Shown here: positions 1-7,785 of the stretch, in pieces | Position numbering within the stretch: the stretch's first letter is position 1 | Layout of the letters: every line of letters begins with the position of its first letter | Source of the DNA: Acidobacteriaceae bacterium | Lineage (GTDB): Bacteria > Acidobacteriota > Terriglobia > Terriglobales > Acidobacteriaceae | Length of the DNA stretch: 34,035 nucleotides | Assembly: GCA_030037545.1 (NCBI GenBank) | Contig: JASHRF010000075.1 | Location: forward strand, 1 to 34,035 | Reading direction: 5' to 3' | Notes under the pieces: model-generated | Database searches by the model: none | What the model was told of the DNA's origin: nothing | Seen by the model: the letters and a program-made list of their open reading frames with translations, nothing else | Program-made: the position numbers and the translations under genes

Positions 1-12
1 GGAGGTATCCCG

Positions 13-873
13 ATGAACGGCATCAAGACCACCGTCCTTCTCACACTTCTTACCATGCTGCTCGTCCTGGCTGGCGAATACTTCGGCGGCGGGAACGGCA
101 TGATCCTCGCCTTCGTCATTGCCGTGGCCATCAACTTCACCAGCTACTTTTATTCCGACCGGATCGCGCTGGCCATGTACCGCGCCCAGCCGGTCACGCG
201 CGAGCAATTGCCGCGCGCCTATGAAGTTGTGGAGCGGCTCACGCAGCGCGCCGGCCTGCCCATGCCCAAAATCTACGTGATTCCCACCGACTCGCCCAAC
301 GCCTTTGCCACCGGCCGCAATCCCCGCCACGCCTCCGTCGCCGTCACCCACGGCATCCTGGTGCTGCTCAACGACGAAGAGCTCGAAGGCGTGCTGGCCC
401 ACGAGTTGAGCCACGTGCGCAACCGCGACATCCTCACCAGCTCCATTGCCGCCACGCTCGCCGGAGCCATCACCATCCTGGCCCGCATCGGCTTCTGGTT
501 TGGAGCCTTCGGCGGCATGGGTAGTGGACGCGGCGACCGTCGCGGCGGCGGCCTGGGCGCGCTCTTCATGCTCCTGCTGGCGCCCTTCGCTGCCATGCTC
601 ATCCAGCTCTGGGTTTCGCGCACCCGCGAGTACGAGGCCGATGCTTCCGGCGCGCATCTCACCGGCAATCCCTACGCCCTGGCCAGCGCGCTCGAAAAGA
701 TTTCTGCCGTGAGCCGCCAGGTGCCGCTGCTGGCCTCGCCGGACAACGCGCATCTGTTCATCGTCGCTCCGCTGCTCTCCGGCGAGACGTGGGCCAACCT
801 CTTCTCCACGCACCCGCCCATCCAGAAGCGTATCGAGCGTCTCATCGGCAGGCCGTCGGTGTATGGACGATAG
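13..873 (+). CDS. htpX: HtpX-like M48 membrane zinc metalloprotease
   Basis: Predicted inner-membrane protease of the M48B family, which degrades misfolded membrane proteins. The 286-residue length matches HtpX. Hydrophobic segments lie at about residues 6-22 and 28-47, with two more at about 145-165 and 182-200 after the active site. The zinc motif HELSH is at 130-134, and the third ligand is Glu208 in REYEADASGA. The loop at about 168-180 is rich in Gly and Arg. An excellent ribosome binding site, GGAGGT, occupies the first six bases of the window, so the ATG at 13 is well supported. The promoter lies outside the window. The assignment is firm at family level. Heat-shock regulation is known for E. 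coli HtpX but cannot be seen here. Confidence 0.95.
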   Translation: MNGIKTTVLLTLLTMLLVLAGEYFGGGNGMILAFVIAVAINFTSYFYSDRIALAMYRAQPVTREQLPRAYEVVERLTQRAGLPMPKIYVIPTDSPNAFATGRNPRHASVAVTHGILVLLNDEELEGVLAHELSHVRNRDILTSSIAATLAGAITILARIGFWFGAFGGMGSGRGDRRGGGLGALFMLLLAPFAAMLIQLWVSRTREYEADASGAHLTGNPYALASALEKISAVSRQVPLLASPDNAHLFIVAPLLSGETWANLFSTHPPIQKRIERLIGRPSVYGR

Positions 874-1026
874 TTCGCGGTTCGCGGCGCGAAGCCATCG
901 GCTTTAGCATTATTTGCCATACGCGACCGCCACGCTGATAACATTGCATACCAATCACTGGGATCGACGGAAAATCAACGGAAGCAATCGCACCCGGCCA
1001 TCTTCTATGAACTGAGAACCGTCCTT

Positions 1027-1524
1027 ATGAAAACCCTCCTGCGCACCATTCTCTATCTCGCGCTCATCGTCTGGCTGGGCGCGGAGATTTTCTTCCCCGC
1101 CGTGGCAGCGGTCACCTTCACTACGCTCATGCCCAACGTTCATGCGGCGGGGACGATCGTGGGCGCGCTGCTGCGCATTCTGCATGGAATGGGGCTGGTT
1201 TCAGGCTTGGTAGCCATGGCCGTGCTGGCCCTTGCGCCCGCGCTGCGTATCTACAATCCGCGTGCGGTGCTGGCGCCTATGGCGCTGCTGCTGATCATGA
1301 TCGGCTGCACCGTCTATTCGCAGTTCGGCATCATTCCCGCCATGGAGCGCGACCGCATCGCCGTGGGCGGCACCGTCAACCCGGCCGACACCGCCAACCC
1401 CAACGTCGCCGACTTCAACCGCCTGCACAACCGCAGCGAATCTGTGGAAGAAGCGATTCTGCTCCTGGGCGTAGCCACGGTAGTGCTGGTGGCCTGGGCG
1501 GAGACGCGGAAACCGGCCAGCTAG
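1027..1524 (+). CDS. DUF4149-type integral membrane protein
   Basis: A 165-residue membrane protein with about four hydrophobic segments (roughly 5-30, 40-70, 80-105 and 140-160). The stretch FGIIPAMERDR, then DFNRLHNRSE with a conserved His and Ser before the last helix, is what I associate with the DUF4149/TMEM205-like family. Its biochemical role is unknown. It stands alone, 153 bases after htpX on the same strand. The region between the two shows no clear terminator. I see no strong Shine-Dalgarno sequence before the ATG, only a weak GAACCG stretch. Family recognition is by eye. The reading frame itself is secure because it is long, GC-biased as a coding frame, and has the right membrane topology. 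Confidence 0.8.
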   Translation: MKTLLRTILYLALIVWLGAEIFFPAVAAVTFTTLMPNVHAAGTIVGALLRILHGMGLVSGLVAMAVLALAPALRIYNPRAVLAPMALLLIMIGCTVYSQFGIIPAMERDRIAVGGTVNPADTANPNVADFNRLHNRSESVEEAILLLGVATVVLVAWAETRKPAS

Positions 1525-1648
1525 TTTTTCATTGCTTAAAATTCTCGCCGGAACTGGGTGCCCCACCCTCGGCGCGTTTCTTTTTCTGCACCGAGAGTGG
1601 GGCCACGCTCAGAGCCGATCTCGATCCAAGCAGCCCCGCCTCAGTTCC

Positions 1649-2152
1649 TCAGATCTCGTCCGCCGACGGCCCATACGCACCCGGAACCTTGGCGCCGAGC
1701 AACCTCAAGTAAACGCCCATCTGCGCGCGGTGGTGAATCATGTGGCTCATCACCATCTCCCGAAACACCTGGTGCCGCGGACTGTCGATGAACTTCTGCC
1801 CCGCATAGATAAATTGCCAATTCTGATCCCACTTCTCCGGCGTGGTGGCTGCGAGCGCCGCGTGGACCGCCGGCAGTTTCTGATCGAACTTCTTCAGGAT
1901 TTCTTCTGTGCTGGTGGGCACGAACGGCTCCCACTTGTGGTCAGGCCCGAATTCCAGCTTGTCCTTGAGCAGGGAATCGACAGCCCAATCGCCGGCAAAA
2001 TCGGTAAGGTGTCCGGCCAGCCGTCCCAGGCTCATGGATTTGGGATGGGGTTTGAAGTTGAAGTCGGCGTCGCCAGGGATGGCTTCGAGCATCTTGCGGG
2101 TTTTGGCGATCTCCCGGTCGTATTCGGCAACCAGGTCCTTCTGATAATCCAT
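1649..2152 (-). CDS. DinB-family metal-dependent protein
   Basis: A 167-residue four-helix-bundle protein of the DinB/YfiT-like superfamily. Members include metal-dependent thiol transferases such as the bacillithiol transferase BstA, along with many proteins of unknown role. The three probable metal ligands are visible: His48 in GRLAGHLTDF, and His137 and His141 in MSHMIHHRAQ. The last motif, with the following GVYLRLLG, is the usual end of the domain. A strong Shine-Dalgarno sequence (GAGGAGG) lies about 8 bases before the ATG at 2152. It is a single gene, convergent with the DUF4149 gene. The substrate cannot be deduced, and the protein should not be read as the polymerase also called DinB. 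Confidence 0.88.
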   Translation of the reverse strand: MDYQKDLVAEYDREIAKTRKMLEAIPGDADFNFKPHPKSMSLGRLAGHLTDFAGDWAVDSLLKDKLEFGPDHKWEPFVPTSTEEILKKFDQKLPAVHAALAATTPEKWDQNWQFIYAGQKFIDSPRHQVFREMVMSHMIHHRAQMGVYLRLLGAKVPGAYGPSADEI

Positions 2153-2235
2153 CGGTTAACCTCCTCGTGGTACGAAAACGAGCATAACCGATTTCGCTCG
2201 AAAAGGCGAAGAAAAAGCGATAAATTTTGCTCCAG

Positions 2236-3108
2236 CTATCGGAATCGCGTCGACTCAAACGCCGATGTAAACGCCTCCGGCCAGCCGCGTGCCCCGTCGG
2301 CCGGCTCCGGCGCGCCCTGCGGCGGAACATCCACCGGCAGCGGCAGCACCGGAACCGGCGCCGCGTCGATCTCCAGATAGTTTCCGTGGTTAAAATTCCA
2401 GCCGTCGGGAATCTCAAACGGCGGCGCAAAGTTCGACGGCCAGGTTTTAACTGGCCCGCAGTGCCCGATGGCCGCGCGCCACCACGGGTGCCCCACGTCA
2501 ATGATGCCGGCCACAAAATTGCCCAGCGGAAACAGGTGCGAAAGCACCGTGTCCTTCTTCGACGCCAGCACGGCAATGGCCTCGGCCCTCTCCGCCGCGC
2601 CCGCAAACTCCTTGCTAAGGCAATCGTCGTCAACGGCCCCCGCCATCAAATTGAGCCGGCGCACCGGCAACTGCATTTTCTCAATCGTCGCCAGCACCAC
2701 GCGCGCCCCCAGGCTGTGCGAGGCGAAAGAAACGCTGGCAGCATCCTGAAAATTGGCGTCCAGAAATGGCGCCAGCAGTGCGCCGGCCTGGTCGGCGATC
2801 TTGGGCTCGTCGGGATAATCCAGCCCGTGCGCCCACACCGAATCGCCCGGCCACAGCAATCCCACAAACGCCGACGGAGCGGGCAATCGCAGCAGGCTCT
2901 CCCAGTTCGACAGGCTGGCAATGCCGGCAGCCCGGTCCACGTTGAAGCCGTGCGTGGCAATGAGCACGTGCCGTCCGCGAATCTGGGCCTGCAGGCTGCC
3001 CAGCGGCAGGCTCACATAATCGGCCGAGCTGGTGCCCTGGTTCACGTTCACCTGCTTGGCCAGGTCGCCGCCCACCGGCGCATAGCGCACATCCAGAAAT
3101 GCGGTCAT
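2236..3108 (-). CDS. alpha/beta hydrolase (DUF900-like)
   Basis: A 290-residue protein with an alpha/beta-hydrolase core. The oxyanion-hole segment is VLIATHGFN (48-56), the nucleophile elbow is SHSLG with Ser132, and the likely acid and base are Asp186 in ASKKDTVL and His207 in DVGH. The pattern resembles DUF900 esterase/lipase-like proteins. There is no signal peptide, so it should be cytoplasmic, and the Pro-rich tail (250-290) is probably disordered. The ATG at 3108 overlaps the TGA of the upstream gene by four bases (ATGA), so the two are probably translationally coupled. An open frame continues 5' of this ATG, but only by reading through the neighbour in another frame. The substrate is unknown. 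Confidence 0.8.
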   Translation of the reverse strand: MTAFLDVRYAPVGGDLAKQVNVNQGTSSADYVSLPLGSLQAQIRGRHVLIATHGFNVDRAAGIASLSNWESLLRLPAPSAFVGLLWPGDSVWAHGLDYPDEPKIADQAGALLAPFLDANFQDAASVSFASHSLGARVVLATIEKMQLPVRRLNLMAGAVDDDCLSKEFAGAAERAEAIAVLASKKDTVLSHLFPLGNFVAGIIDVGHPWWRAAIGHCGPVKTWPSNFAPPFEIPDGWNFNHGNYLEIDAAPVPVLPLPVDVPPQGAPEPADGARGWPEAFTSAFESTRFR

Positions 3109-3812
3109 GCCTTCTTCACCAGTTGCATGGTGTTCACGGCCGTAGCCAGCGCGGTGGACAGATCCTTGGCGATGGGAGCCAGCGGCGTGGCAATAATGCC
3201 GATCAGCAACGCCGCGCCGAAGTGCTTCCCGTCCACGGGCCCAACCACCAGCCAGCCCGCCAGCGCCAGGATCACGGCAATCAGCGCCGCATAGCCGCGC
3301 GTGCGGTTGCGGTAGATCTGGTCGGCGCGCTGGTAGCACTCGTCCAGCATGGCCGTCACGATGAGATCGAAGCGCGACCAGGCATCGCTCTGCGCTTGCA
3401 CGAGCGGCGTTCCGGAGACGATTGCGGTTGCCACCTCGGTCAGCGAAGCGGGGTCCACGTTGGTGGCGTCGGCTACCTTCTCGGCGTTGCCGGGGCTCAG
3501 ATGAAGCTTGATCAGCGATTTGGCAATGGCCTTTTGGCTATCGAGATCCTGGCCGTTGATCCAGTTCGATTCCAGCGTCTGAAGGATCCTGACATGAGGA
3601 AGTGTGTTGATGGGCGGCTTGGCCGCAGCACCGCCTTGAGCGGGTTCCGGCGGTGTGAGGGCCGCAACTGTTCGCTGAATCCCGCTCAGCCCGATGCGAT
3701 TAATGGCCTTGACGGCCGGCTTCAGCGCTTCCAGCAGCCCGAACGCCGCGGTGCCCAGTCCGCCAATGGCGCCGATCATGGCGCCCAGGTTGTTTGCAAG
3801 GTCAGATGCCAT
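3105..3812 (-). CDS. membrane protein of unknown function, coupled to hydrolase
   Basis: I do not recognise a family for this 235-residue protein. The N-terminus (9-28) is a glycine- and alanine-rich hydrophobic segment. A soluble, probably helical middle (70-170) follows, then two hydrophobic segments at about 173-191 and 197-213. That suggests anchoring through the C-terminal half with a cytoplasmic middle. I prefer the ATG at 3812 because GGAG lies 8 bases upstream. A start ten codons further up exists but lacks such a site. Its last bases overlap the start of the downstream hydrolase gene. The two are therefore one transcription unit and plausibly act together at the membrane, which is inference from the overlap only. 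Confidence 0.7.
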   Translation of the reverse strand: MASDLANNLGAMIGAIGGLGTAAFGLLEALKPAVKAINRIGLSGIQRTVAALTPPEPAQGGAAAKPPINTLPHVRILQTLESNWINGQDLDSQKAIAKSLIKLHLSPGNAEKVADATNVDPASLTEVATAIVSGTPLVQAQSDAWSRFDLIVTAMLDECYQRADQIYRNRTRGYAALIAVILALAGWLVVGPVDGKHFGAALLIGIIATPLAPIAKDLSTALATAVNTMQLVKKA

Positions 3813-4171
3813 GGTTTTCTTCTCCGTTCGAGTAGTGCGCAAGCCCGGGGGAAAAAGAACTGCAAAGGGAGAGATTCTCTATCGCTCCGCTGTCACCGGA
3901 ATCAGCGCTGCCCGAAGACAAACCGGTTGCCCAAATCGGGTTTTGAAAGGGCCCGACCACCCGCGTCAGCGCGTCGCGGGCCGCTAAAGCCAGCAAACGC
4001 GGTGCGGGCTTTAGCCCCTGAGGCCGATCTCGCCGATGCGCTCAGCTCCAGGCACAGCCGCGTAAAAGTTCAGCCCCCGGGATTGTCTGCAACCATACAC
4101 CGCCGGAATTAAGCGGTAAAGATTTTTTTGCGCGCCGCGAGTCGCCTGCCTCCCGCTTTAAGAGTCCCAGT
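3813..4171. other. non-coding stretch with one REP-like palindrome
   Basis: This gap lies between two minus-strand genes. Besides the REP-like unit at 3976-4022 it contains a short stem ACCGC/GCGGT (4099-4103 and 4113-4117), with a run of seven T at 4122-4128 on the plus strand. No plus-strand gene precedes that run, so I do not call it a terminator. No convincing gene was seen. Confidence 0.6.
3976..4022. repeat. REP-like palindromic repeat
   Basis: An imperfect palindrome: GGGCCGCTAAAGCC, a loop, then GCGGGCTTTAGCCCCTGA. The same right arm occurs in the array at 18770-19121 (third and fourth units), so this is a dispersed copy of the same family. Such extragenic palindromes are often mobilised by REP-associated tyrosine transposases, and a remnant of one lies at 7030-7235. 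Confidence 0.65.
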
Positions 4172-5464
4172 TCACGGCATCACCGCCGGAAGCTCGATCG
4201 ACACCAGCGTTCCCCGCCCCGGATTGCTCACCACCTCAAACCGGGCGCGGTCTCCGTACAGCACCTCCAGCCGTTCCTGCACATTTTTGATTCCGATGCC
4301 CGCGCCGCTCGATCGCCGCAGCTCCGATACCGGCCGCGGCCCGATCCCAATTCCGTCGTCGGCCACTTCAATCAAGATCCTGTCGCCGGCAATACGGCTG
4401 CGCACCGTCACCGTGCCCCCGTGAATGCGCGGCTCCAGCCCGTGCTTGATGCTGTTCTCAATCAGCGGCTGCAGCAGGATGCTGGGCACCATCACCTCCA
4501 GCGTCGCCGGATCGATCTCCTTCTCCACGCGCAGCTTGTCGGCGCCGAACCGCACCACCTCGATATCGAGATAGTCGTCGGTGAATCTGAGTTCCTCGCG
4601 CAGCGGCACGTAGCTGCCGTGGTCGCGCAGCAGTGCGCGCAGAATGTTGGCCAGCTTCACCGTCATCTCCCGCGCCATCTCCGGCTGGCTGCGCACCAGC
4701 GAGGCAATGGAGTTGAGCGTGTTGAACAGGAAATGCGGATTGATCTGCCGCTGAAGCGCATCCAGCCTTGCTTCCAGGAGCAGGCGTTTCTGTTCTTCCA
4801 GGCTCATCTCCGTGCGCAGCGCGTTCCACACCTTCAGCGCCACGCCCACCGTGACCGGCGCCATCAGGCATACAAGTGCGCGTAGCCACGGCGCCGTCGC
4901 CAGCAGCGCAAACAGCCGTCCCGGAAAAGCGCGTGCGATCCACACCCGGCACGCCTCCGCAAAGGCAATGGCAAACAGCATCAGGAACTGCGGGTCCAGC
5001 CGTGGCCGCCGCAGGTTCCGCCGCACCCAGCGGTACAGGCCCAGATCGATGAACGGCGTGAACGACCACACTTCTTCTTTTTTGACAAATCGCCCCAGCC
5101 ACCCCGCCAGCAGCCCCACCACCACATCGAACGGCAGCGCCAGAAACTCGCGGTGAACCTCGGCCGGAATCGACAGCACCACCCCGCTCAGCATGGCCCA
5201 GCCGGGACCGACGAGCAGCCCCAGCAGGATGATGGTTTCAAACGAAATATCGGCGGCCAGGAAATTCGGCACCGTAATCCGGATCCACACGCCCAGCGTA
5301 AGCGGCACCAGGAAAAACGCCAGCAGCGCCAGCGTCTGCGCCGGCCGCCGCTGCTCGGCAAAGAACAGCCGCCGGAAGCTGGAAGCCCGCGCCAGAATGC
5401 TGGCCAGCGAAGCCACCACCCCCAGCTTCACCAGCATCGTGATCAGAATGAGCCTGTCGGTCAC
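4172..5464 (-). CDS. LytS/YpdA-type sensor histidine kinase
   Basis: A 430-residue membrane-bound histidine kinase. About five to six hydrophobic segments fill residues 1-215, giving a membrane-embedded sensor with no obvious extracellular domain. A short helical linker (218-238) follows, then the His_kinase domain with phospho-acceptor His244 in QINPHFLFNTLN. The ATPase domain has the N box at PLIENSIKHG (Asn337), G1 at DDGIGI (369-374) and G2 at GAGIGI (387-392). The start appears to be GTG at 5464, 12 bases after the GNAT gene and without a good ribosome site. An in-frame ATG at residue 10 is an alternative. The usual LytTR response regulator is not within the window, so the partner must be elsewhere. 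Confidence 0.88.
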   Translation of the reverse strand: MTDRLILITMLVKLGVVASLASILARASSFRRLFFAEQRRPAQTLALLAFFLVPLTLGVWIRITVPNFLAADISFETIILLGLLVGPGWAMLSGVVLSIPAEVHREFLALPFDVVVGLLAGWLGRFVKKEEVWSFTPFIDLGLYRWVRRNLRRPRLDPQFLMLFAIAFAEACRVWIARAFPGRLFALLATAPWLRALVCLMAPVTVGVALKVWNALRTEMSLEEQKRLLLEARLDALQRQINPHFLFNTLNSIASLVRSQPEMAREMTVKLANILRALLRDHGSYVPLREELRFTDDYLDIEVVRFGADKLRVEKEIDPATLEVMVPSILLQPLIENSIKHGLEPRIHGGTVTVRSRIAGDRILIEVADDGIGIGPRPVSELRRSSGAGIGIKNVQERLEVLYGDRARFEVVSNPGRGTLVSIELPAVMP

Positions 5465-5476
5465 GTCACAATTACT

Positions 5477-5965
5477 CTACAGCTTCAGTCGCAGGTAAAT
5501 CGTGCCGTCCGGTCCATCACTGCGCTCGAAGCCGATGCGGTCATAAAGCGCCAGCGCTTCCCCCATCACCGGCAACGAGTCTCCGATCAGTTCCGTATAG
5601 CCCGCGGCGCGGGCCTCGCCAATGAGCCACTCAACCAGCGTACGGCCAACGCCCCGGCCGCGAAACTCCGGCCGCACAAAAAGCCGCTTAGCCTCGGCGC
5701 GCCTCTCCTCAACCGGCCGCAGCGCAATGCAGCCAGCCGGCTGCGGAATGCGTCCAGGTTCACTGTGGACCCATGCAATGGCCAGTCTGCCGCGCGGCGG
5801 CGCATACTTGCCCGGCAGCGTGGCGAGCTCATCGGCGAAGTTCTGGAAGCAGGGCGTAAAGCCGAAGGACTCCCAATACAACCGGAAGAGCGTATTGACG
5901 ACACTGAGGGCTCCCGGGCCATCGGCGGGCTCGATTGTGGCGAAGCGGTCCATGGATGGTCCCAT
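5477..5965 (-). CDS. GNAT-family N-acetyltransferase
   Basis: A 162-residue GNAT domain protein. Motif A is clear: LFVRPEFRGRGVGRTLVEWL (95-114), with the acetyl-CoA pyrophosphate loop RGRGVG at 102-107. The segment ALALYDRIGFERSD (137-150) is the usual motif B end. The substrate is unknown. The N-terminal half resembles the small acetyltransferases that act on amino groups of small molecules or proteins. An internal ATG at codon 5 is an alternative start, and neither start has a strong ribosome site. The gene precedes the sensor kinase by 12 bases on the same strand and is probably co-transcribed with it. It is divergent from hicA. Confidence 0.87.
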   Translation of the reverse strand: MGPSMDRFATIEPADGPGALSVVNTLFRLYWESFGFTPCFQNFADELATLPGKYAPPRGRLAIAWVHSEPGRIPQPAGCIALRPVEERRAEAKRLFVRPEFRGRGVGRTLVEWLIGEARAAGYTELIGDSLPVMGEALALYDRIGFERSDGPDGTIYLRLKL

Positions 5966-6037
5966 TGTGACATGGGCAGAACCCTCGCCTCCGGCCTATC
6001 TTCGCGCATCGCTGAGTCGGTTCTCGCATGATCCTCC

Positions 6038-6072
6038 TTGACAGATTTGCCATTGTAAGCAAAAATGATTAC
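6038..6072 (+). promoter_or_regulatory. candidate hicA promoter and operator
   Basis: A perfect TTGACA (6038-6043) is followed after 17 bases by a poor -10 (AAAAAT, 6061-6066). A small inverted repeat GTAA-N10-TTAC (6055-6072) overlaps the presumed -10 and could be an operator for the HicB repressor. Transcription would start only a few bases before the hicA ATG. This is a pattern-based guess. Confidence 0.35.
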
Positions 6073-6074
6073 GC

Positions 6075-6239
6075 ATGAACAGCGGCGAGCTTAAGCGCTG
6101 GCTGGCCAAACAGGGTGTCACGTTCGGAAGCCAGACAGGATCGCACCTCAAAGCTTCCTATCGGGGTCGCCAATCGATCCTGCCGATGCACGGCAAGAAG
6201 GAACTTCCGAAGGGTTTGGTCGCCAATATCAAAAAATAG
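6075..6239 (+). CDS. hicA: HicA-type mRNA interferase toxin
   Basis: A 54-residue protein. It keeps the HicA double-stranded-RNA-binding-like fold signatures: an N-terminal helix (ELKRWLAKQGVTF), the G-S-H catalytic motif with His24 in GSQTGSHLK, the strand SILPMHGKKELPKG and the final helix. HicA toxins cut mRNA and tmRNA when not bound by HicB. An in-frame TGA three codons upstream (6066-6068) fixes the start at 6075. The gene is slightly shorter than typical HicA (about 60 residues). It is followed by hicB after 26 bases, the usual toxin-first order. The conserved histidine is present, so the toxin is likely active. Confidence 0.88.
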   Translation: MNSGELKRWLAKQGVTFGSQTGSHLKASYRGRQSILPMHGKKELPKGLVANIKK

Positions 6240-6265
6240 CTCGGCCTCAGCGACAAGGAGTAACC

Positions 6266-6682
6266 ATGCGCGGCTATCCTGTGAATCTCCGCAAAGACGG
6301 CAAGTTCATCACCATCAGCTTCCCCGATATTCCCGAGGCTCATACTTTTGGGAATACTCGCGAACACGCCCTCCAAATGGCGAAGGAGGCGCTGGAAACG
6401 GCGATGGAGTTTTATTTCGACGATCAGCGTCCGGTCCCAATTCCCTCTCGGCCCAAGCGCAACCAGGCAGTCGTGGAGCTGGCTCCGAGTGTCGCGGCCA
6501 AGGTGCTGCTGCTCAACGAAATGCTGCGCCAGAAAGTGCGCCCGGTCGAGCTGGCGCGGCGCATCGGCGTCACCCGGCAGGAAGTGAACCGCCTCACGAA
6601 CCTAAAGCACGCCACCAAGATCGACCGCATTGACGCGGCGCTCAGGGCTTTGGGGAAGCGGCTCTATCTTGACGCGGCGTGA
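6266..6682 (+). CDS. hicB: HicB-type antitoxin with helix-turn-helix
   Basis: A 138-residue antitoxin. Residues 1-55 form the partial RNase-H-like HicB domain: MRGYPVNL, FITISFPDIPEAHTFG, and the helix containing ALQMAKEALETAME. Residues 80-130 hold a Cro/XRE-type helix-turn-helix (VRPVELARRIGVTRQEVNRL), so this is the DNA-binding subtype that can repress its own operon. AAGGAG stands 7 to 8 bases before the ATG. The protein should bind and neutralise HicA and, in the complex, bind operator DNA near 6055-6072. The pair sits beside mobile-element debris, a common place for toxin-antitoxin genes. Confidence 0.92.
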   Translation: MRGYPVNLRKDGKFITISFPDIPEAHTFGNTREHALQMAKEALETAMEFYFDDQRPVPIPSRPKRNQAVVELAPSVAAKVLLLNEMLRQKVRPVELARRIGVTRQEVNRLTNLKHATKIDRIDAALRALGKRLYLDAA

Positions 6683-6889
6683 GTGGCTCCGACAGGAGAG
6701 ACCCGACGGGCTGGTGGTGAAGCAGGCCCTGGTGAGACGCGCCCATGCCGCGATAAGTCTGCGTCACGGATGGCATCCTTGATGGTGTTTGAATAGGTCT
6801 CAAGAAATATGGGTACGCCAGCACCCGCCTGCCGGCCCGAACGGCCAAGGAGCTATTAGTATGGGTCACCCGGCGGCGCCTTAAAAGGT

Positions 6890-7335
6890 GAAGCCATCTC
6901 TCCCGTAGGGAGGGTCGAGAATAGCCCAGGATGAAATCCTGGGCTGGCGACATAATCCAGCCCCCCGCCCCGTAGGGCCGGCGCGAAACTTGGTTCGTCT
7001 GGTTAGTTCGATTTAGGATTTTGCCTAACATGGCCCATACATATTGTTCGTCGCTGTTTCATTGCGTCTTTTCGACAAAAGAGCGCCGCAAGTTGGGCTG
7101 AACCAGGTGGTCGCAACAGTGGCGTATATTGCCGGGCAGCAGGAGCATCATCGCAAGCGGGATTTTCAAGTGGAGTATGTTGCATTTTTGAAGAAGCACA
7201 AGATTGAATACGACCCGCGGTATGTGTGGGGGTGACCGTCGTTCGCGCCGGCCCTACGGGGCGGCGGTGTTGTTGGCGCCAGTTTCCCAGGATTTCATCC
7301 TGGGCTATTTTCGATTCGTCCCTCCGGGACGAAGA
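6890..7335 (+). mobile_element. decayed REP-associated (IS200-like) transposase element
   Basis: The ends are long inverted repeats. The 24-base block at 6920-6943 is repeated exactly in reverse at 7286-7309. The 23-base block at 6965-6987 is repeated exactly in reverse at 7242-7264. Each side also contains a self-palindrome: AGCCCAGGAT-GAA-ATCCTGGGCT at 6923-6945, and further out CTCCCGTAGGGAG-like and CGTCCCTCCGGGACG-like stems. Between them lies a transposase remnant (7030-7235). Weaker similarity continues outward on both sides, so the true ends may extend to about 6850 and 7400. The arrangement of a RAYT gene between REP palindromes (a REPtron-like layout) is what I infer the element once was. 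Confidence 0.7.
7030..7235 (+). pseudogene. internally deleted IS200-like/RAYT transposase
   Basis: The ATG at 7030 opens MAHTYCSSLFHCVFSTKERR, a typical Y1-transposase N-terminus, and runs into a stop after about 23 codons. The next segment in another frame reads VAYIAGQQEHHRKRDF and ends IEYDPRYVWG at 7235, a typical C-terminus of the same family with the Tyr and the YxxxQ spacing intact. The central part, about 80 codons including the HUH metal-binding motif, is missing. The product cannot be active. The fusion of both ends suggests an internal deletion with a frameshift, rather than random decay. It sits inside perfect inverted repeats. Family recognition is from memory of these proteins, and the two-frame structure is visible directly. 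Confidence 0.75.
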
Positions 7336-7772
7336 CGGTGGTGCGGGCAGTGGTTCATCCCACCCTAAAGGCAAAGAACGCGTTTAAGACGGGCACCCGA
7401 CTGTTTTCGGGCGCGGCGAAGGCGGCGATTGGTCGGATCCTTGCTCAAGCAATCGCGAATTTCTCCTGCAAGTCTTTCGTGAGTATCGTTGCGATCTCCT
7501 TCTTGATTTCGGTTTTCGCTGGTTTGTTGCTCAGCTTGCTAAAAAGGTGACCATATGTTCACAAAGGCACCATGCAATCGCCTCTTGAAACTGTTCAGGC
7601 GCAATTCCGAGGCACCCCAATAAGCTGGCAATCAGGGACTTATATAGCTCGTCCTCGCAGGATCTTTTCATAGCTGATCGAATATCGATTTTCGCCGATT
7701 AAGACATTAGAACACCAGAGATTTAGGTAGAAAAGACCTGGCCGCTGATTCTCCTAATATTCGCCTATCTCG
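7336..7772. other. non-coding stretch before uvrB
   Basis: The first part (7345-7410) is a further imperfect palindrome, CCACCCTAAAGGC then GCGTTTAAGACGGGCACCC, of repeat type. A GTG-initiated frame at 7338-7550 begins inside that repeat and ends in a hydrophobic segment. I do not accept it as a gene. The rest, up to the uvrB promoter, is comparatively AT-rich and shows no gene. Confidence 0.5.
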
Positions 7773-7778
7773 TATAAT
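7773..7778 (+). promoter_or_regulatory. uvrB -10 box, probable leaderless start
   Basis: A perfect TATAAT ends 7 bases before the uvrB ATG at 7786. Transcription normally begins about 7 bases after a -10 box, so the first transcribed base should coincide with, or just precede, the A of the start codon. No Shine-Dalgarno sequence fits before the ATG. I see no clear -35 hexamer at the expected place (7750-7755), nor a LexA-type operator. Confidence 0.6.
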
Positions 7779-7785
7779 TTTGGCC

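Noticed and set aside
3099..4112. Plus-strand frame of 337 codons opposite the coupled membrane protein
   Set aside because: It runs across a REP palindrome and is rich in Arg, His and Gln, typical of an antisense shadow. The overlapping minus genes are mutually coupled.
4099..4128. Stem plus seven T on the plus strand resembling a terminator
   Set aside because: The stem is only 5 bp and no plus-strand gene precedes it.
7338..7550. GTG-initiated frame for a 70-residue protein with a hydrophobic end
   Set aside because: It begins inside a repeat palindrome, has no ribosome site and no recognisable family.
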